6,119 nucleotides of DNA from Alphaproteobacteria bacterium (GCA_021774955.1 JAJFIN010000310.1:1-6119); one strand, 5' to 3'. Positions 1 to 5,447 are shown, numbered from the stretch's first letter. Numbers and translations: made by a program. Notes: a model not told the origin generated them from the letters alone.

Positions 1-32
1 TTAGCTGACCGCAAGTATCGGGTGGCTGAGAT

Positions 33-67
33 ATCTCCGGCTTAGTAGTGTCAAAAAAACCGGAGGT
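33..67 (+). promoter_or_regulatory. Possible Shine-Dalgarno-masking hairpin before the DUF1203 gene
   Basis: Bases 33-40 (ATCTCCGG) can pair with 60-67 (CCGGAGGT): eight pairs including one G-U, with a 19-base loop. The 3' arm contains the strong GGAGG (62-66) that serves the ATG at 74, so the fold would hide the ribosome site. The pairing is read directly; a regulatory role is inference, and a GC-rich anti-SD match of this size can arise by chance. No promoter for the gene is visible in bases 1-32, so it is not known whether the left arm is transcribed. Confidence 0.3.
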
Positions 68-73
68 GACCCA

Positions 74-547
74 ATGACTTTTCAAATTCACGCCCTACCA
101 GAAGCGCCGTTCGTCCCTTTGTTTTCGATGTCTGATGAAGACCTGTCGAACCAAAACGCGCGCCGGGTTGTTGTCGAAAGCAAACCCGGGACTCCGTGTC
201 GTGTTAGCCTCGCTGACGCTGAAGTTGGCGAGACCGCCATATTGTTGAATTTTGAACATCAACCCAACAACACGCCCTATAAGGCGTCCCACGCGATCTT
301 TGTGCGCAAAGGCGTCGAACAAGCAAGGCTCGCGCCCGGCGAAATTCCAGAGGTTTTGAGGATCCGTCTCATGTCCGTTCGCGCCTTCGACAGCGCTCAT
401 CAAATGATTGAAGCCGATGTGGTTGAGGGCCGAGAACTCGAAGGCATCATCGAACATATGTTCGAACAGCCAAACATTGCCTATGTGCATTTGCACAACG
501 CAAAGCAGGGTTGTTTTGCGGCCAGTGTGACGCGTGTTTCTAGCTGA
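74..547 (+). CDS. DUF1203 family protein
   Basis: This 157-residue protein matches my memory of the DUF1203 family along its whole length, which is the family's usual size; the family has no established function. Family-like segments are the opening around residues 7-20 (LPEAPFVPLF), PGTPCRVSL at 38-46 with Cys42, the EHQ...YKASHAIFVR block at 61-78, APGEIPEVLR at 87-96, SVRAFD at 101-106 and HLHNAKQGC at 139-147. The conserved Cys42, His73, His139, His141 and Cys147 could form a metal or active site, but that is inference. There is no signal peptide or membrane segment, so it should be cytoplasmic. The ATG has an ideal GGAGGTGA seven bases upstream, which settles the start. It converges with the next gene across six bases, too short for a typical terminator. 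It is probably a stand-alone accessory gene. Confidence 0.85.
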   Translation: MTFQIHALPEAPFVPLFSMSDEDLSNQNARRVVVESKPGTPCRVSLADAEVGETAILLNFEHQPNNTPYKASHAIFVRKGVEQARLAPGEIPEVLRIRLMSVRAFDSAHQMIEADVVEGRELEGIIEHMFEQPNIAYVHLHNAKQGCFAASVTRVSS

Positions 548-553
548 GTTTAG

Positions 554-949
554 CTAAGCGGGTTTGTGAAACTCGATGACATTGCCATCCGGATCGCGAA
601 CAAAAATGAATATTGCCCCGTCGGGCAGTTCTACGGTCTCGGTGATTGGAATCTCACGTTCGTTCAGTTGCTCGCGAATTGCATCCAAGTCATCGACCTC
701 AAGTGCGATATGGGTAAATCCGGTATGTTTTTCCGGAACGTCCATCAAAACATTGTCGATCGATGCGTCCGGGGTCGCATTCAAAATGAAATTGATGTTG
801 ACGCCTGATGGATGCAACATCACGGCTACCGGTTCTGGTCCGATCGGACCGACGATAAACTCGAACCCCAGCTGTTGGTAGAACGCTCTCGCCACTTCAA
901 GGCTGCGAACCCTCAATCCAACGTGGTTGATCCCTTTAATCTGCTTCAT
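554..949 (-). CDS. VOC superfamily (glyoxalase/extradiol dioxygenase fold) protein
   Basis: A 131-residue single-domain protein of the vicinal oxygen chelate fold: two beta-alpha-beta-beta-beta repeats, the first starting at INHVGLRV (7-14) and the second at FTHIALEVDDLDAI (78-91). His9, His80 and Glu126 (in DPDGNVIEFHK) sit at three of the four usual metal-ligand places. The fourth, the acidic residue of glyoxalase I near residues 51-56 (NINFIL), appears to be Asn. This pattern suits a 2-His-1-carboxylate metal site more than classical lactoylglutathione lyase, but the substrate cannot be read from sequence. Length is normal for small VOC proteins. The start ATG lies at 949-947, with a weak AAGG (960-957 on the minus strand) about seven bases before it. 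No partner gene suggests a pathway, so a glyoxalase I label would be over-specific. Confidence 0.85.
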   Translation of the reverse strand: MKQIKGINHVGLRVRSLEVARAFYQQLGFEFIVGPIGPEPVAVMLHPSGVNINFILNATPDASIDNVLMDVPEKHTGFTHIALEVDDLDAIREQLNEREIPITETVELPDGAIFIFVRDPDGNVIEFHKPA

Positions 950-1088
950 GGTGTGGCCTTGAGCGCCTCAATAGATGGAAAACAAGATTGCGGCTTTGAT
1001 CCCGCAAGACCTGCCTAACAAGGGACAATGTGTTTGCCTAGGATCAAATGACGGTCATATCGATAATTAACGTTGCGTCACCGACAAA

Positions 1089-1117
1089 TTGACAATTTGG
1101 GCGCTGCGCAGTATGTC
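1089..1117 (+). promoter_or_regulatory. Possible sigma70 promoter for tRNA-Leu
   Basis: A perfect TTGACA (1089-1094) is followed after 17 bases by TATGTC (1112-1117), which matches the first three bases of TATAAT. Transcription would begin near 1124, leaving a leader of about 45 bases for RNase P to remove before the tRNA at 1171. The -10 box also lies in a small inverted repeat, TGTCGG (1114-1119) / CCGACA (1126-1131). The -35 is convincing and the -10 is weak. The rest of 950-1170 holds a 10-base palindrome AAGGATCCTT (1147-1156) and nothing else I can assign. Confidence 0.4.
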
Positions 1118-1170
1118 GGCGCCTACCGACAGAGGGCCTAATGACCAAGGATCCTTTTGTGGGATCGTGA

Positions 1171-1257
1171 GCCCAGGTGGCGGAATTGGTAGACGCGCTA
1201 GCTTCAGGTGCTAGTGCCCTTATGGGCGTGGAAGTTCGAGTCTTCTCCTGGGCACCA
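1171..1257 (+). tRNA. tRNA-Leu (anticodon CAG)
   Basis: An 87-base class II tRNA that folds fully. The acceptor stem is GCCCAGG (1171-1177) with CCTGGGC (1247-1253), the discriminator is A1254, and CCA is encoded at 1255-1257. The D arm has a GCG/CGC stem with the loop GAATTGGTAGA. The anticodon stem is CTAGC (1198-1202) / GCTAG (1210-1214), with loop TTCAGGT and anticodon CAG at 1205-1207, which reads CUG leucine codons. The long variable arm GCCC-TTAT-GGGC is the mark of leucine and serine tRNAs, and discriminator A fits leucine. The T arm is GGAAG-TTCGAGT-CTTCT, with one G-U pair. No second copy of its 3' end is present in the window, so there is no sign of an integrated element here. Confidence 0.97.
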
Positions 1258-1298
1258 TAATGTTTGGATGTAAATTGAAATTCCTACGCAGAATAAAT

Positions 1299-1326
1299 CG
1301 CCCTTCACGGGCATCAATAGAGGGCG
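1299..1326 (+). promoter_or_regulatory. Alternative hairpins in the nrnC leader
   Basis: CGCCCT (1299-1304) is the exact complement of AGGGCG (1321-1326), which contains part of the nrnC ribosome site (AGAGGG, 1319-1324). The same left arm can instead form a tight local hairpin, GCCC (1300-1303) / GGGC (1309-1312), with a five-base loop. The two folds exclude each other, and one hides the ribosome site. This is seen in the sequence; function is inference, and the stems are short. Confidence 0.25.
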
Positions 1327-1329
1327 CCT

Positions 1330-1941
1330 ATGTCCATTAAACTTTTTCGCGGCGACCTGCCGGATGTCATCACGTTTTCAGGGTCTGTGGCCATTGACAC
1401 GGAGACGATGGGGCTCAAACCAGGGCGAGATCCGTTATGCCTGGTTCAAATTTCAGGTGGCGACGGTAACGCTGTGTTAGTTCAGCTTGATCGACGAAAC
1501 TATGACGCCCCCAATCTCAAAAAACTCATGGCCGATGAAAGCGTGCTTAAGATATTTCACTACGCACGCTTTGATGTCGCCGTTCTCAAGCAGTACTTGG
1601 ACGTGATGCCACGACCGATCTATTGCACGAAGATCGCATCCAAATTAGTGCGCACTTATACCGACCGCCATGGTCTTAAAGATCTATGCCGCGAACTCCT
1701 CAGTGTTGATCTATCCAAACAGCAGCAAAGTTCAGATTGGGGCGCTAAAGATTTGAGCCAAGCTCAACAAAATTATGCCGCATCTGATGTGCTCCACCTT
1801 CACGCCCTGAAAGAAAAACTTGGTGATATGCTTGAGCGTGAAGGTCGTACAGAGATAGCCCAAGCTTGTTTTGATTTTCTGCCCAAGCGCGCAGAACTTG
1901 ATCTCGCAGGCTGGCCGGATGAGGACATATTCTCACATTAA
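1330..1941 (+). CDS. nrnC: NanoRNase C (NrnC), DEDDy 3'-5' exoribonuclease for dinucleotides and very short RNAs
   Basis: The 203-residue protein is a single 3'-5' exonuclease domain of the DEDDy class. Catalytic residues are Asp23 and Glu25 in AIDTETMGL, Asp82 in FHYARFDVAVL, and Tyr149 with Asp153 in YAASD. TYTDRHGLKDLC (110-121), SKQQQSSDW (129-137) and the C-terminal FLPKRAELDL...GWP match NrnC as I remember it from Bartonella and related bacteria. Length also fits NrnC (about 205) and not RNase D (about 370), because the HRDC domains are absent. NrnC degrades dinucleotides, including pGpG from cyclic-di-GMP turnover, and replaces Orn in many Alphaproteobacteria; it acts in the cytoplasm and known members form a ring-shaped octamer. 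Start ATG follows AGAGGG by five bases. Automatic annotation would often say ribonuclease D (rnd). It lies upstream of, and separate from, the kdsD-lpt operon. Confidence 0.88.
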   Translation: MSIKLFRGDLPDVITFSGSVAIDTETMGLKPGRDPLCLVQISGGDGNAVLVQLDRRNYDAPNLKKLMADESVLKIFHYARFDVAVLKQYLDVMPRPIYCTKIASKLVRTYTDRHGLKDLCRELLSVDLSKQQQSSDWGAKDLSQAQQNYAASDVLHLHALKEKLGDMLEREGRTEIAQACFDFLPKRAELDLAGWPDEDIFSH

Positions 1942-1975
1942 ACCCGAACGACTATGCGCTCAGTTGCTGACGCCA

Positions 1976-2027
1976 TTGATCGATCAAAATTCACTCCCAT
2001 CTACACTAAGTGCCGATTTTGATCGGT
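1976..2027. repeat. Inverted repeat after nrnC with an embedded palindrome
   Basis: CGATCAAAAT (1981-1990) and ATTTTGATCG (2016-2025) are perfect reverse complements. Adding A1979-T2027 and two G-U pairs gives a 13-pair stem with a 23-base loop (1992-2014). The left arm overlaps a separate perfect 12-base palindrome, TTGATCGATCAA (1976-1987). It lies 35 bases after the nrnC stop and 43 bases before the predicted kdsD -35 box. There is no T-run after the stem and it is AT-rich, so it is a poor intrinsic terminator. It may be an operator, a 3' end stabiliser or chance. Confidence 0.5.
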
Positions 2028-2069
2028 GATCTAAGTTCTTCACAAAATTGTAGAGTTTTCCATATTGGG

Positions 2070-2099
2070 TTGACGGATTACCAGCCCGCGCCACATAAT
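2070..2099 (+). promoter_or_regulatory. Predicted sigma70 promoter of the kdsD-lptCAB operon
   Basis: TTGACG (2070-2075) and CATAAT (2094-2099) each match five of six consensus bases, with an 18-base spacer. Transcription would start near 2106, leaving a leader of about 75 bases to the AUC at 2182 or about 157 bases to the TTG at 2263. It is the best promoter match I found before the operon. The downstream genes are too closely packed for clear internal promoters. Confidence 0.6.
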
Positions 2100-2181
2100 T
2101 CGGAAAATGGCATAGAATTCGCATGGTTAATGGCAGGTTACCGCGTCATTGGCCCTTTGCCACGGAAAATAGGGGTCTGAA

Positions 2182-2262
2182 ATCGCACAATCTGCTAAAA
2201 ATGAGAGTTCGCGGGTAAAGGAAAAAGGGACAGCGAAATCCCTGAAAGCTGGCCGACGGGTA
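2182..2262 (+). other. Probable N-terminal coding extension of kdsD with no usual start codon
   Basis: The kdsD frame is open upstream of 2263 back to a TAG at 2170-2172. It encodes a Lys/Ser/Ala-rich stretch ending in LKAGRRV, which joins the conserved first helix (LEIESEAL). No ATG, GTG or TTG occurs in frame between 2173 and 2262. AUC at 2182 follows AGGGG (2171-2175) by six bases and would begin xAQSAK, giving 340 residues. CTG at 2242 is another candidate (320 residues) with a worse ribosome site. That the stretch is translated is inference from family alignment. Confidence 0.5.
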
Positions 2263-3204
2263 TTGGAAATTGAATCCGAAGCCCTAGCTTCTCTGGCCGG
2301 CTCATTGGATCAATCATTCGACGATGCCGTCACTGCCCTTATGTCCATTAAAGGCCGCATCATTGTGAGTGGTTTGGGTAAGAGCGGCCATATTGCCCGT
2401 AAGATCGTTGCGACTTTGGCCTCGACCGGTTCACCCGCCCAACATGTCCATCCGTCTGAAGCCAGCCATGGTGACCTTGGCATGATTACGCGCCAAGACG
2501 CGGTGATCATGTTTTCAAATTCGGGCGAGAATAATGAATTGTCTGACCTTATTATTCACACGCGACGCGCCCAGATTCCGCTCATTGGTGTGTCGAGCAA
2601 ACCTGAAAGCACGTTGATCAAACAATCCGATATTGGATTGATCTTACCTGAAGCCCCGGAAGCTTGCCTGATGGGAATGGCGCCAACGACTTCATCGACA
2701 ATGATGCTGGCCCTCGGCGATGCACTTGCGGTGGCCTTAATGGAACGCCGTGGTTTTTCGGCTGACGATTACAAGGTTCTTCATCCTGGCGGTCAGTTGG
2801 GGAAATCGCTCATTCGAGTTTCCGAGATTATGCATGTTGATGACAAGATGCCCCTCGTTAATGGCGATGGCCCGCTTCCAGATTTGCTCAATATACTGAT
2901 CGAAAAACGATTTGGTATTGCTGGCATCATCGATGAAGCAGGTGGCCTGCTAGGTGTATTTACCGATGGAGATTTGGGACGCAATCTCGACCGCCAAATG
3001 TTTGATAAAAGTATCTTTGATATCATGACGCGCGATCCCAGAACCATCCGCGAAGGCGCGCTGGTTGCTGAAGCTGTTGCGCTCATGGAGCAATCTAAGA
3101 TCTCATGCCTGTTTGTTATCCCCGATTCTGAAGTTGGCAAATCCAATCCAAAACCTGTCGGCGTTGTCCATGTACTGGACTGCATGAAGGCTGGGTTTAT
3201 ATGA
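2263..3204 (+). CDS. kdsD: D-arabinose-5-phosphate isomerase (KdsD/KpsF/GutQ family)
   Basis: It converts ribulose-5-phosphate to arabinose-5-phosphate in the cytoplasm, the entry step of Kdo synthesis for lipopolysaccharide. Numbered from the TTG at 2263 (313 residues), an SIS domain covers about 28-165 and a CBS pair about 185-313. GLGKSGHIARK (37-47), HPSEASHGDLGM (63-74), FSNSGE (84-89), EACLMGMAPT (133-142) and HPGGQLG (174-180) are all present. Lys40, Glu92, Glu133 and His174 align at a constant offset of 19 with the E. coli KdsD catalytic residues as I recall them (Lys59, Glu111, Glu152, His193). That offset shows about 19 N-terminal residues are missing from this start; the TTG is the Leu of RRVLEIE and has no Shine-Dalgarno, so translation probably starts upstream. 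A polar insert sits in the second CBS unit near 288-298. kdsC does not follow, unlike in E. coli. It is first gene of the operon, seven bases before lptC. Confidence 0.93.
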   Translation: MEIESEALASLAGSLDQSFDDAVTALMSIKGRIIVSGLGKSGHIARKIVATLASTGSPAQHVHPSEASHGDLGMITRQDAVIMFSNSGENNELSDLIIHTRRAQIPLIGVSSKPESTLIKQSDIGLILPEAPEACLMGMAPTTSSTMMLALGDALAVALMERRGFSADDYKVLHPGGQLGKSLIRVSEIMHVDDKMPLVNGDGPLPDLLNILIEKRFGIAGIIDEAGGLLGVFTDGDLGRNLDRQMFDKSIFDIMTRDPRTIREGALVAEAVALMEQSKISCLFVIPDSEVGKSNPKPVGVVHVLDCMKAGFI

Positions 3205-3211
3205 GGATCCA

Positions 3212-3913
3212 ATGACGGTGAGCAGCCAAGGTGAACAATCTCAAGGACGAACCGGCCTTCAGCAGAATTGGCAGAAAGGTCCGCACATCGCTGTCGATGG
3301 CGCGGAAAAATACAGCCGTTTTGTCCGCCTTATGCGCATCAGCCTGCCAATTTTGGCGATTTCTATCACCCTGCTCGTTGTCATCTACGCCCTGGTTGGA
3401 CGGCCCAAAACGCAAGTGTCGCTGACGTTTGCCGGGATTGATCAATTTGAGGGCGAGCTTGCGATGATCAAGCCGCGGTTTACCGGTCTCGATATCGAAA
3501 ACCGATATTTCGATGTGCTTGCCAATAGAGCCGTGCGGCAAGTAGAAGACCCAAACAAGATCACGCTAGATTTGGTCGATGCAAAAATCACGCGCGGTGG
3601 CAAAGACCTGCTTGCTCTCACCGCTGATGAAGGTATCTTGCAATCGCTAGAAGGAAACCTACAGCTGGATTCAAACGTCGTTATCGCGACGCCAGATGGT
3701 CATAGATTCACCACTGAGCGTGTTCTCGCTCAACTCAATGATGGCATTATTCGCGGCGACCAGCCGATTGTTGGTGATGGACCCGCCGGATTTGTACGTG
3801 CCGATTCCTTTGAAGTGCTGCGCGATCATCAATCGGTGCACTTGAAAGGGAATGTTCGCATGAAGATAGATATGTCTTTCATGGTAAAGTCAGACGATGA
3901 GAGCGACAACTAA
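3212..3913 (+). CDS. lptC: LPS export protein LptC
   Basis: This 233-residue inner-membrane protein of the LPS transport complex takes LPS from LptB2FG and passes it to LptA through its periplasmic beta-jellyroll. The N-terminal 40 residues are hydrophilic and cytoplasmic, followed by one membrane anchor at about 43-62 (ISLPILAISITLLVVIYALV). The periplasmic part from about 66 has LptC-like features: FAGIDQFEGELAMIKPRFTGLD, ADEGILQSLEGNLQLDSNV, and a late GDGPAGFVRADSFEVL...HLKGNVRM repeat. The long N-terminal tail makes it larger than E. coli LptC (about 190) and fits alphaproteobacterial members (DUF1239). ATG 3212 follows TGAGGA, which overlaps the kdsD stop, so translation of the two is probably coupled. 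Sequence identity in this family is low, but position between kdsD and lptA supports the call. Confidence 0.9.
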   Translation: MTVSSQGEQSQGRTGLQQNWQKGPHIAVDGAEKYSRFVRLMRISLPILAISITLLVVIYALVGRPKTQVSLTFAGIDQFEGELAMIKPRFTGLDIENRYFDVLANRAVRQVEDPNKITLDLVDAKITRGGKDLLALTADEGILQSLEGNLQLDSNVVIATPDGHRFTTERVLAQLNDGIIRGDQPIVGDGPAGFVRADSFEVLRDHQSVHLKGNVRMKIDMSFMVKSDDESDN

Positions 3914-3933
3914 GTCGATCAAAAGGGAAGACA

Positions 3934-4593
3934 TTGAAACACGGGAACATGGGAATGAGTTTGGGGTCTTTTACGACGAGATGGGTTAGCTTGGGCACCT
4001 TGAGTGTCATGGCTGCGATGGCAGGCGCATCATCGAGCCTGGCTCAAAGCCAAGGCTCTGGCGGATGCCCGGCTGTTGACCCCGGCGCTGAGATCGAGGT
4101 GACAGCAAACGAATCTGAGTTTCTACAACAACAGCACATGGTTGTTTTGACCGGTGCCGTTGATGTCTTGCAAGGGGCTGTCCGATTGCAGGCAGACAAA
4201 GTAATCATTTTTTATTCTGAGCCTGAAGGCGAAAACACAAATACCTCTCAGAGTGAAACAAGTGATGATCGTCAAACTGGATTAGCTGGAACGATTACCC
4301 GCCTCGACGCGCTTGGTGCGGTCAATGTGACCTGCGGTTCTGAGCGGGCGAAGGGTCAGACAGCAACATATGACATTATGGCGCGCGCCATCGACCTTGC
4401 CGGGGACGTGACCCTGGTGCGGGAAGGTAATGTTCTTAAGGGTGAGAAATTGCACATAAATTTAGACACCGGACGCAGTCGGATTGTCGGAACAACGAAT
4501 GGGGCGGATGAGAGTGGCGAGCGGGTGCGCGCGATCTTTCGAACGCCAAATACAGAAGATAATGCGTCTGATGACGAAAATAGCGGGAATTGA
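3934..4593 (+). CDS. lptA: LPS export protein LptA (periplasmic bridge)
   Basis: LptA monomers stack into a beta-jellyroll filament that carries LPS from LptC to LptD across the periplasm. The 219-residue product has a signal peptide: a basic start, a hydrophobic core near 18-31 and a likely signal peptidase I cut after SLA (Ala37-Gln38). The OstA/LptA domain spans about 50-195, with VVLTGAVDVLQGAVRLQADKV (70-90), LDALGAVNVTCG (124-135), ATYDIMARAIDLAGDVTLVREGNVLKGEKL and INLDTGRSRI. An acidic/polar insert (about 95-117) splits the strands, and the tail is acidic. Two cysteines, Cys45 and Cys134, could form a disulfide in the mature protein (inference). TTG 3934 is chosen for its AGGGAAG (3924-3930), although ATG 3949 and ATG 3955 would also leave a workable signal peptide. 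It lies 20 bases after lptC and abuts lptB. Confidence 0.9.
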   Translation: MKHGNMGMSLGSFTTRWVSLGTLSVMAAMAGASSSLAQSQGSGGCPAVDPGAEIEVTANESEFLQQQHMVVLTGAVDVLQGAVRLQADKVIIFYSEPEGENTNTSQSETSDDRQTGLAGTITRLDALGAVNVTCGSERAKGQTATYDIMARAIDLAGDVTLVREGNVLKGEKLHINLDTGRSRIVGTTNGADESGERVRAIFRTPNTEDNASDDENSGN

Positions 4594-4607
4594 ATCGGCA
4601 AAAGAAA

Positions 4608-5417
4608 ATGACAGATATACCTACACTAGATAACAAGGCCGATTTGCGTGCCGCCGACGATACGGATGGACAAGGCCCGCGCCTCGTTGCCGAAAATTCC
4701 GGCCTTGTGGTCGACACTATCGGCAAGAGTTTCAAACGCCGGCCGGTGGTGCGCGGTGTCAGCTTGCACTTGCAGCGCGGAGAAGTGGTCGGATTGCTGG
4801 GACCGAATGGGGCCGGCAAGACCACGTGTTTTTATATGATTACCGGTCTCCTTCCGGTCGATTATGGGCGCATTCTGCTCGACGGCCATGACATCACCAA
4901 GCTGCCGATGTATCGGCGCGCCCGCCTCGGGATCGGCTACTTACCACAGGAAGCTTCTATTTTTCGCGGTCTGTCTGTTGAGGACAATATTCGGGCCTGC
5001 TTGGAGATCATTGAGCCGGTTCAAGACAAGCGTGAAATTATGCTTGATGATTTATTAGCGGAATTCTCAATCACTCATTTGCGCCGCACTCCAGCACTCG
5101 CTCTTTCGGGCGGCGAACGCCGACGGGTAGAAATTGCCCGCGCTTTGGCAACACGGCCCTCTTTCATGCTGCTTGATGAACCCTTTGCTGGGGTCGACCC
5201 GATTGCTGTTGGTGACATTCGCGACCTCGTTGGATTGTTAAAGGAGCGAGGCATAGGTGTTCTCATTACCGATCACAATGTCCGCGAGACACTCGATATC
5301 ATCGACCGGGCGGCCATCATCCATGATGGTCAGGTATTAACCGAAGGTGACGCTTCAGAAATCGTTGGCAATGAAGAAGTGCGCCGCGTTTACCTTGGAG
5401 ACAGGTTTAGTTTGTAA
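4608..5417 (+). CDS. lptB: LPS export ABC transporter ATPase LptB
   Basis: LptB is the cytoplasmic ATPase whose dimer drives LptFG to pull LPS out of the inner membrane. Numbered from ATG 4608 (269 residues), it has Walker A GPNGAGKTT (65-73), Q-loop Gln114 in YLPQEASIFRGLSVEDNI, signature LSGGE (166-170) followed by RRRVEIARAL, Walker B FMLLDEP with Asp190-Glu191, D-loop AGVDP and switch His223 in ITDHNVRETL. YLPQEASIFRGLSV and the ERRRVEIARA context are typical of LptB rather than of other ABC ATPases. The N-terminal 28 or so residues are an acidic, polar extension before the ATPase core. A TTG at 4590 overlaps the lptA stop (TTGA, 4590-4593) and would add six residues with coupled translation; I prefer ATG 4608 because the TTG has GGGA only one base away. 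Neither start has a good ribosome site. All catalytic motifs are intact. Confidence 0.96.
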   Translation: MTDIPTLDNKADLRAADDTDGQGPRLVAENSGLVVDTIGKSFKRRPVVRGVSLHLQRGEVVGLLGPNGAGKTTCFYMITGLLPVDYGRILLDGHDITKLPMYRRARLGIGYLPQEASIFRGLSVEDNIRACLEIIEPVQDKREIMLDDLLAEFSITHLRRTPALALSGGERRRVEIARALATRPSFMLLDEPFAGVDPIAVGDIRDLVGLLKERGIGVLITDHNVRETLDIIDRAAIIHDGQVLTEGDASEIVGNEEVRRVYLGDRFSL

Positions 5418-5447
5418 CGTATGGACTGAAAGACCCGTGTTCATACG
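5418..5447 (+). promoter_or_regulatory. Hairpin between lptB and rpoN
   Basis: CGTATGGAC (5418-5426), starting right after the lptB stop, pairs with GTTCATACG (5439-5447): nine pairs with one G-U and a 12-base loop. There is no T-run, so it is unlikely to be a full terminator. The right arm core CATACG (5442-5447) is also complementary to CGTATG at 5472-5477, which includes the rpoN start codon, so two exclusive folds are possible. The structure is read from sequence; its role is inference. Confidence 0.4.

Larger units (their letters stand above)
1942..2181. other. Intergenic region between nrnC and kdsD
   Basis: This stretch carries no convincing protein gene. It holds an inverted repeat (1979-2027), the predicted operon promoter (2070-2099), and two GGTTA copies 11 bases apart (2125-2129, 2136-2140), about one helical turn. 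The 8-mer CGGAAAAT occurs twice (2101-2108, 2163-2170). A 31-codon reading frame runs from ATG 2123 to TAA 2218 but has no Shine-Dalgarno. It would lie in the leader of the kdsD transcript. Confidence 0.6.

Noticed and set aside
1..32. Possible minus-strand gene end (TAA at 3-1)
   Set aside because: Too short to show any coding signal; the reverse-strand frame gives no recognisable C-terminus.
95..496. 133-codon open frame on the minus strand opposite the DUF1203 gene
   Set aside because: It is a mirror of a well-supported gene with a strong ribosome site; the translation shows no family-like motif.
1171..1257. tRNA-Leu as the integration site of a mobile element
   Set aside because: No integrase gene and no second copy of the tRNA 3' end is visible; the neighbours on both sides look like normal chromosomal genes.
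1976..2040. Intrinsic terminator after nrnC
   Set aside because: The stem is AT-rich, the loop is 23 bases and no T-run follows, so it is recorded as an inverted repeat instead.
2201..2218. ATG 2201 as the kdsD start
   Set aside because: It is in another frame and meets TAA after five codons, with no Shine-Dalgarno; it would work only if a base is missing downstream.
4436..4825. Minus-strand open frame across the lptA-lptB junction
   Set aside because: It overlaps two clearly coding genes and its product is a Pro/Arg/Ser-rich shadow with no recognisable domain.
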